Positions 42,480 to 51,298 of a stretch of DNA of 53,972 bases are shown piece by piece. Position numbers and translations under genes: made by a program. This DNA comes from an uncultured Bacilli bacterium (GTDB lineage Bacteria > Bacillota_I > Bacilli_A > RF39 > UBA660). Within the stretch, counting starts at the first letter, position 1. Every line of letters begins with the position of its first letter. The DNA lies in assembly GCA_910576795.1 (NCBI GenBank), contig CAJTIX010000007.1:1-53972 (forward strand). Direction: 5' to 3'. The notes beneath the pieces were generated by a model. It made no database searches, was not told the DNA's origin, and saw only the letters and a program-made list of their open reading frames with translations.

Positions 42480-43178
42480 TCATAATTGGATATTAATCGA
42501 CTGTTCTTCTTTAAAAAGTCTATCTAAATCATAAATACCATCTGGTTTCTTATTTTTCATCATAACCGCTATTTTTAACACATTATCGGCTAATTCCTTA
42601 AAGCCAATAACTCTACAATGCAGATTTGCTACTTGGTAATCGTTAATTAGTTCATCATATTCTAAATATGATTTAATATTTATTGTTTTTCCTGTTTCAT
42701 CAAAAACTCTTTTTGCTACTACTTTCGCTGTTTCACTAGGAACTTTCTTAGTCTTATAATGTGTTTCAATCAAATCAATATTATCCTCATCACCTGTTTT
42801 TGCATACTCTACAACCTGATCAATAAATTCCTTAACCGCAAATCTAAAGTTTCCTCCTCTAAATACTGGTATAGTGTTTGATGCTTCTTCGAATGCTTGT
42901 ATTTGTTCTGTTGTTAACCCTGCTGTACCAATTAAGATTGGCTTTTTTACTTTTAAAGCAAACTTAAGTATCTTATCAAAACTATCTTTATGTGAAAAAT
43001 CAACAATCACATCAAAATCTTTCTTTATATCATTCAATTCATCATAGTTATAAAAAGATTTATCACTTCTGCATATGCCTGCAACTATTTCTACTGCATC
43101 ACTTTTTTTCGCAATTTCTAATGCCTGCTTTCCAGTTCGACCTGTAATTCCGCTCCATAGTATTTTTACCTTACTCAT
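42480..43178 (-). CDS. dapB: dihydrodipicolinate reductase-like protein (divergent DapB)
   Basis: From the ATG at 43178 (AGGAAG upstream; an earlier GTG lies outside the site) there are 232 residues. DapB reduces 4-hydroxy-tetrahydrodipicolinate in the diaminopimelate/lysine and dipicolinate route. Seen are GITGRTGKQ (NADPH loop), VDFSHKDSF, GTAGLTTEQ and RGGNFRFAVKEF. The active-site segment reads IETHYKTKKVPSETAK where standard enzymes have HHxxKxDAPSGTA, so one His and the Gly are changed. No other lysine-pathway gene is adjacent. It may be a working but divergent enzyme or a relative with another substrate. Confidence 0.8.
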   Translation of the reverse strand: MSKVKILWSGITGRTGKQALEIAKKSDAVEIVAGICRSDKSFYNYDELNDIKKDFDVIVDFSHKDSFDKILKFALKVKKPILIGTAGLTTEQIQAFEEASNTIPVFRGGNFRFAVKEFIDQVVEYAKTGDEDNIDLIETHYKTKKVPSETAKVVAKRVFDETGKTINIKSYLEYDELINDYQVANLHCRVIGFKELADNVLKIAVMMKNKKPDGIYDLDRLFKEEQSINIQL

Positions 43179-43250
43179 ATTCTTCCTCACTTACCTCATT
43201 TCAAAATATATATTTATAATTTATTATAGCATACATATCATATTTTTTCA

Positions 43251-43277
43251 TAAAAATAAAAAGAGATTCCTCTTTTT
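43251..43277 (-). terminator. terminator of the spoVID-ysxE operon
   Basis: AAAAAGAG (43258-43265) and CTCTTTTT (43270-43277) form a perfect 8-base stem with an ATTC loop; on the minus strand it is followed by further T-rich sequence. It lies downstream of ysxE beyond a small opposing gene. Confidence 0.65.
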
Positions 43278-43333
43278 AGGTTGTTGCCCTATACGTTTTC
43301 ATCATCTCGCATATGATATAGTAGGTGATTTAT

Positions 43334-43519
43334 ATGCCAAATGGTCGTAACAATTGGTGGGGATGCCGTGGGAGATGGTTTATCGGACTTTTTGTTTGCT
43401 CTATCCTTATTTTTTACCAACTTATTTTAACATTCTTCATCATTACTCGTTTTAATCTCTTTTTACTTTTCTTTTTTATCCTATGCTTACTATTTTTTAT
43501 CTTTCGCATAATATGGTGA
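43334..43519 (+). CDS. 61-residue small membrane protein, possible
   Basis: The ATG at 43334 follows TAGGTGAT. The peptide begins MPNGRNNWWGCRGRW and continues with two very hydrophobic segments (about 17-35 and 40-58) ending FRIIW. I know no family. The last 30 bases overlap the convergent ysxE gene, and hydrophobic frames arise easily in AT-rich DNA. The good binding site and the Arg/Trp-rich start support it as a real gene. Confidence 0.45.
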   Translation: MPNGRNNWWGCRGRWFIGLFVCSILIFYQLILTFFIITRFNLFLLFFFILCLLFFIFRIIW

Positions 43520-44386
43520 CAAAAGAAGTTCCGTTTTATAAAGTAAGTCGACTTGTCTACTAATACGTCTACACATTTCATATTCACGTTCATTAAATTC
43601 TATTTGATCTGGTAATGATATTAAAATAAACAGTAACTTTCGCTCTTCTTCTAATAAGGAATACCCTTTTTCATAATATCTTAAAATACTTTCAAAATCA
43701 TAATCCAACCCATGTTTCTTGTATAATTTATATAAGTCAAAAATGGGTAAATCAATTTTCGCCTTATCCCAACTAATGAGATAAGAATTTCGGTTTCTTA
43801 TAAAATGATCCAATTCTAAATGATTATGAAGAACAACAAACCGTTGTTTTCTTTTGGTTTTAACCATTTCTAACCAATTTTCCAATTCATGACGACAATA
43901 ATTGATTGCCGAAAATATTTTAGAAATATTACGTGCCAATAAGTATTCTGATGGACTCATATAAACTTTACTTTCAATGACAGTAATCATATCTATATAA
44001 TAACTGTTTAGATATTCAATATTATTTTGAATATCTTCATATATTTTTTTATAATCGGCTTCATCCACTTCTCGATAATGGGTGGTTTTATTGTGCAATA
44101 ATGTGACCAAATCCACCATATCCATCATTTTCTGTTCTTCTGGCATATCGACTGATTCTTGATATTCAGTAATAATATAGTCATCATTCAAATCATTTAA
44201 AATTCTTGGATAATATGGAAAATTACGAGCATCTAAATAACTGAAAATTTCATGGTTATATTCTCGCATCTTCGGTTTCACTATATATTTTCCTTGATTT
44301 GTTTCCACCATATTTGCTTTTCCAAATTTTTGATAACGATATGGTTTTAAATCATATTTTTTTAAAATATCATTTAACTCACGCAT
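43490..44386 (-). CDS. ysxE: CotS/YsxE-family spore coat kinase-like protein
   Basis: The 298 residues follow the aminoglycoside-phosphotransferase-like fold used by CotS and YsxE: YRYQKFGKANMVETNQGKYIVKPK for the N-lobe, TEYQESVD hinge, then VVLHNHLELDHFIRNRNSYLISWDKAKIDLPIFDLY for the catalytic and metal loops. The usual HxDxxxxN and DFD residues are altered, so kinase activity is doubtful. It overlaps the spoVID-like gene by 8 bases, the same neighbour as in Bacillus subtilis (spoVID-ysxE). It probably works in spore coat assembly. Confidence 0.85.
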   Translation of the reverse strand: MRELNDILKKYDLKPYRYQKFGKANMVETNQGKYIVKPKMREYNHEIFSYLDARNFPYYPRILNDLNDDYIITEYQESVDMPEEQKMMDMVDLVTLLHNKTTHYREVDEADYKKIYEDIQNNIEYLNSYYIDMITVIESKVYMSPSEYLLARNISKIFSAINYCRHELENWLEMVKTKRKQRFVVLHNHLELDHFIRNRNSYLISWDKAKIDLPIFDLYKLYKKHGLDYDFESILRYYEKGYSLLEEERKLLFILISLPDQIEFNEREYEMCRRISRQVDLLYKTELLLSPYYAKDKK

Positions 44387-45110
44387 GAATATTAGGAATG
44401 ATTATCTTATCTCCGATGTGAATTTCTTTTACATCGTTATAAACTTCGATTTCCTCTTTGGTAATACTATATTTTTCTAAAATGGTCTCCAATGTATCGC
44501 CATCTCTTACAATATATACTTTATAACTTTGATAGGTTTCAACTGAATCATCCATATGGTCAAATAATGAACCAATCTTTCCATCCTCTGGTTCAATACA
44601 TCTTTCTACTTCTGGTTCTATTTCCTCAGTTTGTAATACCTCTTGTTCCTCAAACACATTGCTTACCCCTTCTATTTCATTTTCGATTTCACGGTCAAAA
44701 GATGAATCGACTGCAATTGGTTCTATTTCTTCTAGAACCTCTTCTCTCACAGGTTCTTCCACCACTTCTTCCACTGGAATGAGTTGTTCTTCTAACCCAT
44801 CCATCACTACTTCGATATTAACAGAAAGTACATTTTCATTGATAATCTCATAATAAAAATCATTGATATCAATACTAGCTTTTTCTAATATATATTTTTC
44901 ATCCATACTAATATCAAATGGCAAATTGTATGAAAATGGTTCTACATTCACACTAGTATCTGTAATTTTATATTCTCCACTTACAGTAAAATCACCACCA
45001 ATGGTATTATTTTCTTCAAAATGTAATGTATGTTCTAATGAAATACTGGTAATTTCTGCTAGATTGGTTTTAAAAATAATGTCTTTTTTAAAAGGAATTA
45101 TTTTTTTCAT
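44379..45110 (-). CDS. spoVID: SpoVID-like spore morphogenesis protein with LysM
   Basis: From the ATG at 45110 (AAAGGGGAAATAGAA upstream) there are 243 residues. The N-terminal domain (KDIIFKTNLAEITSISLEHTLHFEEN...GGDFTVSGEYKITD) matches SpoVID's morphogenetic domain. A long Glu-rich acidic linker (about 115-190) and one C-terminal LysM domain (YIVRDGDTLETILEKYSITKEE, then HIGDKIIIPN) follow. SpoVID encases the forespore with coat proteins; LysM binds lipid II or peptidoglycan. The linker is shorter than in Bacillus. It shares an operon with ysxE. Confidence 0.88.
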   Translation of the reverse strand: MKKIIPFKKDIIFKTNLAEITSISLEHTLHFEENNTIGGDFTVSGEYKITDTSVNVEPFSYNLPFDISMDEKYILEKASIDINDFYYEIINENVLSVNIEVVMDGLEEQLIPVEEVVEEPVREEVLEEIEPIAVDSSFDREIENEIEGVSNVFEEQEVLQTEEIEPEVERCIEPEDGKIGSLFDHMDDSVETYQSYKVYIVRDGDTLETILEKYSITKEEIEVYNDVKEIHIGDKIIIPNIHA

Positions 45111-45145
45111 TTCTATTTCCCCTTTCCTATTCACTTAAGCTTATG

Positions 45146-45172
45146 AAAAAAGAAATAGTTTATGACTATCTC
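45146..45172 (-). terminator. lon terminator
   Basis: On the minus strand GAGATAGT and ACTATTTC form an 8-base stem with one G-U pair, then TTTTTT, directly after the lon stop. Confidence 0.7.
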
Positions 45173-47503
45173 TTATGATTTTTCCGTTTTTTGAAATAAA
45201 TGTGTATAAACTTCTTTGTAATTCTTTACAGGAATATAAGTAACATCATTTCTAATTTCTTCTGGAATTTCATCCAAATCTTTTTTGTTTCCTTCTGGAA
45301 TCAATATTGTTTGAATTCCATTTCGATGTGCTCCTATACTTTTTTCTTTTAAACCACCAATTTCTAAAACTTTACCACGTAAGGTAATTTCTCCTGTCAT
45401 TGCAATTTTTCGGTCCACTTTTTTACCTGTAAGGGCACTAATAATAGCGCTTGTTAAAGTAATTCCAGCACTTGGTCCATCCTTAGGAATAGCGGCTTCT
45501 GGAACATTGATGTGAATATCATTCTCAATTAATTTTGCATAATCGATTCCAAACATTTTATAATTGGATTTGACATAATTGAGCGCAATCATCGCACTTT
45601 CTTTCATCACATCACCCAAAGATCCTGTCAAAATGAGATTGCCTTTTCCTTCAAAATAATTGACTTCAATTGGTAAGGTATCTCCTCCAAAAGACGTATA
45701 AGCAAGTCCATTCACAACACCAACTTCACCTGTTTTTATATTCATATCAGAATATTTTTCTTTTCCCAAATATTCTTTTACTTTTTTGGCATCAATGATA
45801 TATTTGTTCACAATGATACGTTTGGTAACCATCGTTGTAATAATTTTACGCAATATGGTCGCGATACATCTTTCTAGTTCACGAACACCCGCTTCTTTGG
45901 TGTAATGACGTATGATTTTTTCTATCGCATCTTGTTTGAACTCAATTCCTTTTGGATTGACTCCATGTTCTTTACAAATTTTTGGAATTGCGTATTTGAA
46001 AGCAATGTCTATTTTTTCATATTCTGTATAGCTAGAAAGATTTACAATTTCCAAGCGATCTTTTAAGGCTTCTGGAATATCTTCAATATAATTTGCAGTT
46101 GCGATAAACATCACCTTTGATAAATCGTATTCTTCTTCGATGTAATGATCACTGAAAAATTTATTTTGTTCTGGATCTAAAATTTCTAGTAATACACTTG
46201 CTGGGTCTCCTTTATAATTTTTAGTCATCTTGTCAATTTCATCGATCAGAAAAACGGGATTACTACTTTTGGCTTTTTTCAGTGCCGATATAATACGACC
46301 TGGATTCGCACCAACATAGGTTCTTCTATGCCCAATCAGTTCTGCCTCATCACTAATACCACCTACTGAAATTTTTACAAATTTACGATTCATAGAATTG
46401 GCAATGCTAAAAGCAAGGGAGGTTTTTCCAACCCCAGGAGGTCCTACCAAACAAATAATAGGTCCTCTTAAACTATTGGTCATTTGTTTGACTGCCAAAT
46501 ATTCAATAATGCGTGTTTTGACTTTTTCAAGTCCATTATGGGAAGTATCTAGTTTTAAACGAACATCTTCTAAATCGTCATTGTCAATGGTATATGTATT
46601 CCATGGTAAACCCAAAAGCCAGTCAATATAGTCTCTTACCACATTGATTTCAGGAGACATTGGGGATAAGGATTCATATTTTTGTACTTCAGCATATAAC
46701 TTATCTTTAATTTTATCAGGTGCTTTTAAATTTTCAATTTGTTTTTTTAATTCATCTATCTCATCGTCTTTGATGACAGAATCTCCTAATTCTTCTTTGA
46801 TCAACTTTAATTTTTCACGTAATAAATATTCCTTTTGACTATCATCCAATGTCTTTTTGACTTTTAAATCAATTTCATGTTCAATTTCAAACATTTCTTC
46901 ATCTTCATGAATATCATTCAGAATCATTTCCAATCGCTCTTTTGGATTGGTACAATATAGATATGTATTGCTTCTTTCAATCGGTATGTTTAAAAAAGGA
47001 ACAATAAGATCTGTCATTTTATTTAATGACTTAATATTTTGAATAGACGATAACATACTGTTTCCAATATAAGGCACTTTCTTAGTATAAGTTTCAATTT
47101 CTTTATAAAGTTTGCCTACATATATTTTTTCTTCTTTTTCATCTAAAACAGGTACTTCTATTTTGGAAATAATAGATTCTAAAGTTTCTTCTGGTTGATT
47201 TGCATTCATATATTCCATCACATTGGCACGGTATAAGCCAGTTAATAAAATACGAATTTTTCCGTTTGGCAATTCCATTTTGTGACTGATTTTACATACT
47301 ACACCGATTGTCGGTAATTCATTTATTTGTACCTTTTCTTCCAATGGATCAGATTGATTTACAAGTAGTATTTTATTGTCATGAAATAATTCAGATGTAT
47401 CAATTATATTTTTACTTCCACCATTTTCGAATTCAAGACGAATCTCATTATTTGGCAGTAAAACAATTCCTCTTAATACAACAACAGGTAAATTTGTTTT
47501 CAT
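45173..47503 (-). CDS. lon: ATP-dependent protease La (LonA)
   Basis: Lon degrades damaged and regulatory proteins in the cytoplasm. From the ATG at 47503 (GGAGGTGTATCAAT upstream) there are 776 residues. They comprise the N-terminal LAN domain (KTNLPVVVLRGIVLLP), a coiled coil, AAA+ with Walker A GPPGVGKTS and Walker B FLIDEIDK, and the protease domain with the catalytic Ser in PKDGPSAGITL and Lys in RGKVLEIGGLKEK. Order and length are standard. No CtsR- or CIRCE-type site is seen upstream. In Bacillus, lonA lies near the spoVID region, as here. Confidence 0.97.
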   Translation of the reverse strand: MKTNLPVVVLRGIVLLPNNEIRLEFENGGSKNIIDTSELFHDNKILLVNQSDPLEEKVQINELPTIGVVCKISHKMELPNGKIRILLTGLYRANVMEYMNANQPEETLESIISKIEVPVLDEKEEKIYVGKLYKEIETYTKKVPYIGNSMLSSIQNIKSLNKMTDLIVPFLNIPIERSNTYLYCTNPKERLEMILNDIHEDEEMFEIEHEIDLKVKKTLDDSQKEYLLREKLKLIKEELGDSVIKDDEIDELKKQIENLKAPDKIKDKLYAEVQKYESLSPMSPEINVVRDYIDWLLGLPWNTYTIDNDDLEDVRLKLDTSHNGLEKVKTRIIEYLAVKQMTNSLRGPIICLVGPPGVGKTSLAFSIANSMNRKFVKISVGGISDEAELIGHRRTYVGANPGRIISALKKAKSSNPVFLIDEIDKMTKNYKGDPASVLLEILDPEQNKFFSDHYIEEEYDLSKVMFIATANYIEDIPEALKDRLEIVNLSSYTEYEKIDIAFKYAIPKICKEHGVNPKGIEFKQDAIEKIIRHYTKEAGVRELERCIATILRKIITTMVTKRIIVNKYIIDAKKVKEYLGKEKYSDMNIKTGEVGVVNGLAYTSFGGDTLPIEVNYFEGKGNLILTGSLGDVMKESAMIALNYVKSNYKMFGIDYAKLIENDIHINVPEAAIPKDGPSAGITLTSAIISALTGKKVDRKIAMTGEITLRGKVLEIGGLKEKSIGAHRNGIQTILIPEGNKKDLDEIPEEIRNDVTYIPVKNYKEVYTHLFQKTEKS

Positions 47504-47543
47504 ATTGATACACCTCCAAATAAATTGATATTTATTATAGTAC

Positions 47544-47571
47544 AAAAAAAAGGAAAAGTCTATTCCTTTTT
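47544..47571 (-). terminator. terminator of the sortase gene
   Basis: On the minus strand AAAAAGGAA and TTCCTTTTT form a 9-base stem followed by more T (47544-47550). Confidence 0.8.
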
Positions 47572-47620
47572 ATGGAAAATAGGAGTTGTATTTTATATGA
47601 TTCACAAAATAGCAAGAGGA

Positions 47621-48799
47621 TTATTCAATACTTAATATCCGTTTCGCGTGAATCACTTTTCTTTTTGTAGTATTCCCAGTTCCATGACATGTTGATAATG
47701 TTAATATTTTATCGTCTTTTGATACTTCGACATCAAAATTATGGATACTTCGTTTTTTGATTGTATCAATAAAAATTTCAAATTCATTTTGGTTATAAAA
47801 AGATGGTGTAATGTAGTATTCTTCCTTTTCAATAATATAATAGCTAAAAATTTGATAAACTAAATTTTCATTCTCTTCATTTTGAATTAAAATATAATGG
47901 TTTTCTTCCTTATCAAAGTAGCCATTCTGAAATACATCACTTAAAGAGCCAAACATAGTGCCATCTAACATAGAGTGACCAAATAAAATTACATTTTGAT
48001 CATCAAAGGATATATTCCGATAATCCATAAAGATCGCACCTGCCTGATTGTATGATTTATCAAAGGCATGTTTTAAATAATAGGAGTTGTTTTTTGTTTT
48101 TACAATTGGATAATCAATTTTATTTTGGTTATAACGTATCCATCCAATGGTTTCTGGATTTATTGTTTTTAGTTTATCAAAATCTACTTTAAATTGCTCT
48201 TCTTTATCCTCCTTTTCCTGAATTACTTCAATTACTTCTGCTATTAACTTTTTTTGTTTCTTTTTATTCTCGCGTAAGTCTAATAAAAAATGTGTAATTT
48301 GGAAGGATACAGATATAAAAATCATAATTAAAATAACAAGTATAATATTTTTGATTTTTAATTTTCTTTTTTTAATATATAAAGGAATATCTTGCTGTGC
48401 ATTTTTCACTACAAAGTGGGTATCATTAAACTCCGTTAATTTTTTTGGAACAGAAATGGAAGTGGTTTTTGCTGGATATTTCTTGTCGCTTGCAACATTA
48501 TTTTTTGATTGAAACACTGTAGGAAAAACGGCTTCATTACAATTTTTATCATTTCGACTATAACTATTTTTTAATCTTTCTAATTGTTCTATTCTTTGCT
48601 TAAAAAAATCCATATTTACTTCATTGTATTGTTCTTTTAATTTTATTTTTGGTGGAATATGAGTTTCTGTTTCTTTTGAATGCACAGAGAAGTTTATTAA
48701 TGCAACTTTAGTGGACTGTTTTACCATGCAGATACGGTATCCATTAACTTGAATTGTAAGTTTCTGATTGATATGATTTTCGTATCTTTTCCATTCCAT
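47621..48799 (-). CDS. srtB: class B sortase with long cytoplasmic N-terminus
   Basis: Sortases cut a sorting signal and join the protein to the cell wall. The 392 residues have a long Lys-rich N-terminal part (1-147), one membrane segment (about 150-175) and then a sortase domain. Catalytic H275 is in LFGHSM, C371 in LSTCHG, with an Arg near 380. The extra helices and the SxLxDVFxNGYF spacing fit class B. The N-terminal extension of about 150 residues is unusual, since sortases normally begin with the membrane segment. The neighbour upstream encodes a surface protein with an NAQTS signal. The ATG at 48799 follows AAGGAG. Confidence 0.92.
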   Translation of the reverse strand: MEWKRYENHINQKLTIQVNGYRICMVKQSTKVALINFSVHSKETETHIPPKIKLKEQYNEVNMDFFKQRIEQLERLKNSYSRNDKNCNEAVFPTVFQSKNNVASDKKYPAKTTSISVPKKLTEFNDTHFVVKNAQQDIPLYIKKRKLKIKNIILVILIMIFISVSFQITHFLLDLRENKKKQKKLIAEVIEVIQEKEDKEEQFKVDFDKLKTINPETIGWIRYNQNKIDYPIVKTKNNSYYLKHAFDKSYNQAGAIFMDYRNISFDDQNVILFGHSMLDGTMFGSLSDVFQNGYFDKEENHYILIQNEENENLVYQIFSYYIIEKEEYYITPSFYNQNEFEIFIDTIKKRSIHNFDVEVSKDDKILTLSTCHGTGNTTKRKVIHAKRILSIE

Positions 48800-48917
48800 T
48801 AACAGTCATCTCCTTCATGTAAATCATTTCCATTTTGTCAGTGATATCTATGTTTTTTCCAACAATAGCTTTTTATATACCAAAAATAGTATATCATATT
48901 CTTTTAATATAAAATAA

Positions 48918-48943
48918 AGAAATAGCAATTATGCTATTTTCTT
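48918..48943 (-). terminator. terminator of the surface protein gene
   Basis: On the minus strand AATAGC and GCTATT form a stem with a T-rich tail, over the end of the gene. Confidence 0.55.
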
Positions 48944-50470
48944 TTTATTGCTGATTAAAATCCATATAATTCCTACTAATGAAGCAATTGCCAGAACTAT
49001 ATATAATGCAATATTCATGGATGAGGTTTGTGCATTACTTGGAGCATTATCTACTTTAGTTTCTTCTTTATCAGGTGTAGAAGGGTCTTTGATTTCTTCT
49101 TTATCTGACGTAGAAGGATCTTTGATTTCTTCTTTATCTGATGTAGAAGGATCTTTAGTTTCTTCTTTATCTGATGTAGAAGGATCTTTAGTTTCTTCTT
49201 TATCTGATGTAGAAGGATCTTTGATTTCTTCTTTATCTGATGTAGAAGGGTCTTTGACCTCGTCATTTGAGGAATCCTTTATAAATGACTGTTGCTTCAC
49301 CAACACATATTCACTACAGTGTTCTAGTGTGAATTGAACCCCTTTTCCTTGATCTACTTTTAAATTTTTTGCTACTTCTTCTAATTGTTTTGTGTTTTCA
49401 TTATAGTAATATAATGTAAGGTAATCACCTTCATTATATTGTTTATTACTTACACGTACTTTAGTACCTTCTGGTAAAGCACCATGATAACTAAATTCTA
49501 AATAAAGTGGCAGTTGTCTATCTTTTGGAATTAAATTTTTGATTACATCTTGATGTTTACTACTTCCAATATTGAGTGATAAATCGATATTGAAATCTGT
49601 TGTTTTTATTTTTGTTCCATCAAAAGTCCAAATATAACCTCCGTTTTCACTATATTTTGCAACAGTAGCAATATACTTTTTATTTTGAATTGCCTTTAAA
49701 ATTTCAGAATTTATTTGATTACTATTATCCTTTAGTTGAAGAGAAACTGTACTTTTTTTCATTTGTGCATCAATATCATCTTGAACTTGTTTTAGGGTAC
49801 TGTTACTTGATACTTTGATATCAACACTATGAGCTGCGTTAGCGTTTTTTGTTAATTCTTCGATGTATTCATAGGTAGTAATTGATGAACCATCATCACC
49901 AACTCCACCACCAATTCCATAAAATTTCTTATCTGCATATTTTTCAAACATGTAATTAGTTGCTTGTTTTAGGATCATAGCTTGTGAAGCCAATTCATCC
50001 ATTCTTTCTATTCCATTAGAATTGAATGAAAGAGTTATATGTTCTCCTGTTTGTCCATTTTTTCCTACAGTAATTCTTGCTTGAGTGGTAACTTCTTTTT
50101 GCCATGTGTTAGATGTATCTCCATATACAAAGATTCCTTTAATGGAAATCTTATCTCCAGCTTTTAAAACTTTTGTTTGTACTTCCTTACCTGCTCTATA
50201 AACAGTGTAGGCATAGTTTTGTTCATAAGATGGGAATGCAGGTGCATTTTGTTCTGCTTGCTTTAGTATAGTTACATCTACCCCAAACAAGTCCAAATTT
50301 TCTAAATTCAAATCTTGCTTTAATGTAAAACTAATATCTCCACCATCTTTACCAAATGTAGAAACTACATTATCAATAAAATTTGAAACATTTTCTACTT
50401 CTTTAGCAGATACAGCAGGTAATATCATCATGCTAAAAACTGCTATTAACACTAAAATTTTCTTTTTCAT
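48929..50470 (-). CDS. repeat-bearing surface protein with NAQTS-type sorting signal
   Basis: The 513 residues start with a signal peptide (about 1-22). A roughly 380-residue extracellular domain of unknown fold follows, with no recognised motif. Six 11-residue repeats of the form xKDPSTSDKEE (405-470) act as a stalk. The tail has NAQTSS (479-484), a membrane helix (about 486-508) and K-K-K-I-A. The N-x-Q-T-S pentapeptide is like the NPQTN signals of class B sortases, and a class B sortase is the next gene, 130 bases downstream. No LPxTG is present. The ATG at 50470 follows GGGAGGAATATGA. The ligand is unknown. Confidence 0.85.
   Translation of the reverse strand: MKKKILVLIAVFSMMILPAVSAKEVENVSNFIDNVVSTFGKDGGDISFTLKQDLNLENLDLFGVDVTILKQAEQNAPAFPSYEQNYAYTVYRAGKEVQTKVLKAGDKISIKGIFVYGDTSNTWQKEVTTQARITVGKNGQTGEHITLSFNSNGIERMDELASQAMILKQATNYMFEKYADKKFYGIGGGVGDDGSSITTYEYIEELTKNANAAHSVDIKVSSNSTLKQVQDDIDAQMKKSTVSLQLKDNSNQINSEILKAIQNKKYIATVAKYSENGGYIWTFDGTKIKTTDFNIDLSLNIGSSKHQDVIKNLIPKDRQLPLYLEFSYHGALPEGTKVRVSNKQYNEGDYLTLYYYNENTKQLEEVAKNLKVDQGKGVQFTLEHCSEYVLVKQQSFIKDSSNDEVKDPSTSDKEEIKDPSTSDKEETKDPSTSDKEETKDPSTSDKEEIKDPSTSDKEEIKDPSTPDKEETKVDNAPSNAQTSSMNIALYIVLAIASLVGIIWILISNKKKIA
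49061..49258 (-). repeat. 33-base tandem repeat, six copies, in the surface protein gene
   Basis: Six near-identical 33-base units encode (V/I/T)KDPSTSDKEE. Copies differ at only a few bases (mainly the Ile/Thr codon and one Ser-to-Pro in the last unit), so expansion is recent. Because the unit has no stop in other frames, both strands show long false reading frames here. Confidence 0.95.
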
Positions 50471-50496
50471 TCATATTCCTCCCTATTATTGATATA

Positions 50497-50526
50497 AGTA
50501 TACCTTCTCCCAACTTACTTTGTCAA
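50497..50526 (-). promoter_or_regulatory. promoter of the surface protein gene
   Basis: TTGACA (50521-50526) and TATACT (50497-50502) with an 18-base spacer on the minus strand, about 27 bases before the start. Confidence 0.65.
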
Positions 50527-50579
50527 TGATATATTTGAATCTTTTGTCAAATTTTGTTGCACAACAGATTACAAATAAC

Positions 50580-50607
50580 AAAAAAGTAGCACCATTTATG
50601 ATGCTAC
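50580..50607 (-). terminator. terminator of the tail-anchored-like gene
   Basis: On the minus strand GTAGCA and TGCTAC form a 6-base stem, extendable with ATCAT/ATGGT pairs, followed by TTTTTT. It lies about 150 bases beyond the stop; nothing else is seen between 50611 and 50756. Confidence 0.6.
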
Positions 50608-50756
50608 AACATCCTTTGACATTGCTTCATTATGTTATCTAGATTATTTCTATTATCAACTTTTTTCCTGAATTTATCTTCTTGAACTATCATAACGATC
50701 GGATAAATGAATATAAACTTTTTCTTCGTAAAGCAACTTGCGTATGCTTTCATAAA

Positions 50757-51287
50757 TTAATGATACAAAAAGAATGCCAGTAAAAGAAATAATGATTCCA
50801 TAAAAAATGTGAGAAAAGCAAGCATCAATACGTGAGAGCTACCACGATTGTAATCGTTTGGTACAGGGGAAACTCGTATTACTTTATTGTCAGTAATATA
50901 GTCTGGTATTTGTCTTAAAGAATTACGATTTTTTAGGATTAGAGGATTATAATTTGGCACTTCAATATCTTTAGAAGTTTCTTCTACAGGGACAAAAGCA
51001 TTGCCAGATTTTTTCACTTTTGTGTACCCTGCATTTTTTCCATCATCTATATTATTTTCAATAGACGACTTTTCCTTATCCATATACTGTACTAAATTAG
51101 TGATTTTTCTTGCAAAAAATTGAATACTTTCCTTGGTGACAGGAAGATAGAAACACTCCTGTAACTGTGTGATTAACTGCTGCATATTTTGATCCTCTAA
51201 CAATTGAGAATTTTTAGAAATTTCTAAAATCAGATTATGTGCAGCTATATAATAGTTTAAATATTGTTGCCTAAGCGAAGTTTCCAT
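50757..51287 (-). CDS. hypothetical protein with C-terminal membrane segment
   Basis: The 176 residues start with a helical region (METSLRQQYLNYYIAAHNLILEIS) likely to form a coil. A Lys/Glu linker, a Pro/Asn-rich stretch (PNYNPLILKNRN) and one C-terminal membrane helix (about 152-174) ending in F-L-Y-H follow, so it is tail-anchored in form. No family is recognised. The ATG at 51287 follows AGAGGGTGAAAAA. It lies 11 bases downstream of rmuC, likely in the same transcript. Confidence 0.75.
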   Translation of the reverse strand: METSLRQQYLNYYIAAHNLILEISKNSQLLEDQNMQQLITQLQECFYLPVTKESIQFFARKITNLVQYMDKEKSSIENNIDDGKNAGYTKVKKSGNAFVPVEETSKDIEVPNYNPLILKNRNSLRQIPDYITDNKVIRVSPVPNDYNRGSSHVLMLAFLTFFMESLFLLLAFFLYH

Positions 51288-51298
51288 TTTTTCACCCT

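Noticed and set aside
47504..47620. CtsR or CIRCE heat-shock operator before lon
   Set aside because: I looked for GGTCAAA direct repeats and TTAGCACTC-N9-GAGTGCTAA and saw neither.
48948..49337. 129-codon plus-strand and 71-codon minus-strand frames across the surface gene repeats
   Set aside because: They arise because the 33-base repeat has no stop in other frames. They have no binding sites and the surface protein frame is clearly the real one.
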